A stretch of 5,066 bases of DNA, from the NCBI GenBank assembly GCA_002429375.1, contig DIZP01000047.1:34803-39868 (forward strand), in the 5' to 3' direction. A program made the position numbers and the translations under genes. The DNA comes from a bacterium UBA6025 (GTDB taxonomy: Bacteria; Patescibacteriota; Saccharimonadia; Saccharimonadales; Saccharimonadaceae). Below are positions 4,053 to 5,066 of this stretch, piece after piece; position 1 is the first letter of the stretch; every line of letters begins with the position of its first letter. The notes below the pieces were generated by a model. That model had not been told where the DNA came from. It did no database searches and saw nothing but the letters and a program-made list of their open reading frames with translations.

Positions 4053-5066
4053 ATGGAATTAATTATTGGTATTGCTCTGGGTTTAATAATTTTAGTTTTT
4101 TTGATTGTCGTCCACGAATTGGGGCATGCGATTGCAGCCCGTCGCAACGGGGTAGTGGTCGAAGAGTTTGGCGTCGGCTTTCCGCCACGCGCCTGGAGTA
4201 AAAAACTTAAAAACGGTGTCCTGCTGAGTCTCAACTGGTTGCCACTTGGCGGCTTCGTCAAGCTCCAAGGTGAGCATGATGCCGCCAGCGGTAAGGGTGA
4301 TTACGGGGCAGCAAGTTTTTGGCAAAAAACAAAGATTCTACTGGCTGGCGTCATTACCAACTGGGTGGTCGCCGCAATTCTTTTAACCATACTCGCGATA
4401 ACTGGGTTGCCCAAGGCTTTGCCTGGTCAATTTTCGGTTGCCAGCGACGTCACTACGGTGCAGCAATCGGTCGAGATTACGGCGCTCGTGCCTGGCTATC
4501 CCGCCCAAAAAGCAGGCCTACGAGAAGGTGATAAAATTATTCGTTTTGCGGGCCAAGAGGTGCCAACTACCCAAGCACTTATCGACCTCACTAAGCTCAA
4601 TAAGGGTAAAAAGGTTGATGTGATTTATGCTCGTGGGGGAATTGAGTCCGTCGTAACGATACCCCTTCGCAATGATAAAACAGGCAGCGTATTTGGCGTG
4701 GGGCTTGGCCAAAGAGAGCTCACGAAGGCCACGTGGTCGGCTCCGCTCGTCGGTGTCGTTACTGCCGGACAGTTCACCTGGGCGACCTTTCAGGGATTGG
4801 GCAGTCTGGTCGGTAACCTAGCTAGCGGGATATTCCTACAGCTTAGCCCGAACGCAACGACACGCACCGGCGCAAACGAAAGCCTCAAAACAGTCGGGGA
4901 GAGCGTGGCGGGTCCGATCGGTATTTTGGGGACTGTCTTTCCCCAGGCGGAGCGAGCCGGTCCGACTCAGCTCGTCTTCCTAACGGCGATTATCTCACTC
5001 ACTTTGGCCGTGATGAACGTCCTTCCAATCCCTGCGCTCGACGGCGGCCGCTGGTTCGTGACTGCC
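4053..5066 (+). CDS. rseP: Site-2-type intramembrane zinc metalloprotease (RseP/RasP family, M50), 3' end cut by the window edge
   Basis: Members of this family cut membrane-bound substrates within the bilayer, such as anti-sigma factors and leftover signal peptides. 338 codons are visible without interruption. The first membrane segment (about 3-25) ends in the zinc motif HELGH (21-25, catalytic Glu22). A second membrane segment lies at about 95-118. A single PDZ domain spans about 135-208, with the binding-loop motif PGYPAQKAGLREGDKI (147-162). GPIGIL is at 287-292, and a further membrane segment (about 306-327) leads into NVLPIPALDGG (322-332), whose Asp330 is the third zinc ligand. The catalytic set is therefore complete, and only a last helix or so is lost beyond the edge. 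One PDZ rather than the two of E. coli RseP resembles Gram-positive RasP. Residues about 263-286 look like an added loop before GPIG. Its substrate cannot be read from the sequence. It closes the frr-uppS unit as in many bacteria, though cdsA and dxr usually lie between. Confidence 0.95.
   Translation, partial: MELIIGIALGLIILVFLIVVHELGHAIAARRNGVVVEEFGVGFPPRAWSKKLKNGVLLSLNWLPLGGFVKLQGEHDAASGKGDYGAASFWQKTKILLAGVITNWVVAAILLTILAITGLPKALPGQFSVASDVTTVQQSVEITALVPGYPAQKAGLREGDKIIRFAGQEVPTTQALIDLTKLNKGKKVDVIYARGGIESVVTIPLRNDKTGSVFGVGLGQRELTKATWSAPLVGVVTAGQFTWATFQGLGSLVGNLASGIFLQLSPNATTRTGANESLKTVGESVAGPIGILGTVFPQAERAGPTQLVFLTAIISLTLAVMNVLPIPALDGGRWFVTA

Noticed and set aside
4319..4623. Plus-strand open frames inside the protease gene (4319-4531 and 4438-4623), which could suggest a frameshift
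   Set aside because: The protease frame reads through continuously from 4053 to 5066 with HELGH, PDZ and LDGG motifs in the same frame, so no shift is present.

Overview
The window is a compact, housekeeping chromosomal segment built almost entirely of translation genes. Two genes on the minus strand (prfA, cut by the left edge, and rpmE) diverge from a plus-strand series rpsB - tsf - frr - uppS - rseP-like protease (cut by the right edge). All proteins are intact over the part that can be seen, no mobile element, CRISPR array, tRNA or rRNA is visible, and all five complete genes end in TAA. Base composition looks close to half G+C.

The organism is probably a reduced bacterium of the Candidate Phyla Radiation, most likely Candidatus Saccharibacteria (TM7). 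This is an inference from several features together: a cysteine-free type-B L31, a short Thermus-like EF-Ts of 198 residues, and a canonical rpsB-tsf-(pyrH)-frr-uppS-(cdsA-dxr)-rseP gene order from which exactly the metabolic genes (pyrH, cdsA, dxr) are missing. No in-frame TGA is seen, so the Gly-UGA code of Gracilibacteria/SR1 is not in use. No database search was possible, so the phylum call is moderate in confidence.

Layout: 1-835 (minus) is RF1; 861-889 is a strong hairpin that acts as a terminator between rpmE and prfA; 901-1227 (minus) is L31. The 171-base gap 1228-1398 holds two nearly perfect back-to-back sigma-70 promoters and the rpsB leader. The rpmE promoter lies so close to its ATG that the mRNA should be leaderless or almost so. 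The rpsB leader (about 86 nt) has an 8-bp GC-rich stem plus a 7-nt sequence exactly complementary to the rpsB Shine-Dalgarno region, so it can be drawn as a pseudoknot or switch that hides the ribosome-binding site. That is the most interesting element of the window and a candidate S2-responsive autoregulatory RNA.

1399-2726 is rpsB-tsf (S2 and EF-Ts), tightly coupled. The 82-base gap 2727-2808 carries a terminator followed directly by an extended -10 promoter, which splits frr-uppS-rseP off as a second unit. frr and uppS overlap by one base (TAATG), and uppS and rseP abut with the Shine-Dalgarno GGAGG encoded by the last two glycine codons of uppS. Functionally the segment joins elongation (S2, EF-Ts, L31), termination (RF1) and recycling (RRF) with envelope functions: polyprenyl carrier lipid synthesis and intramembrane proteolysis.
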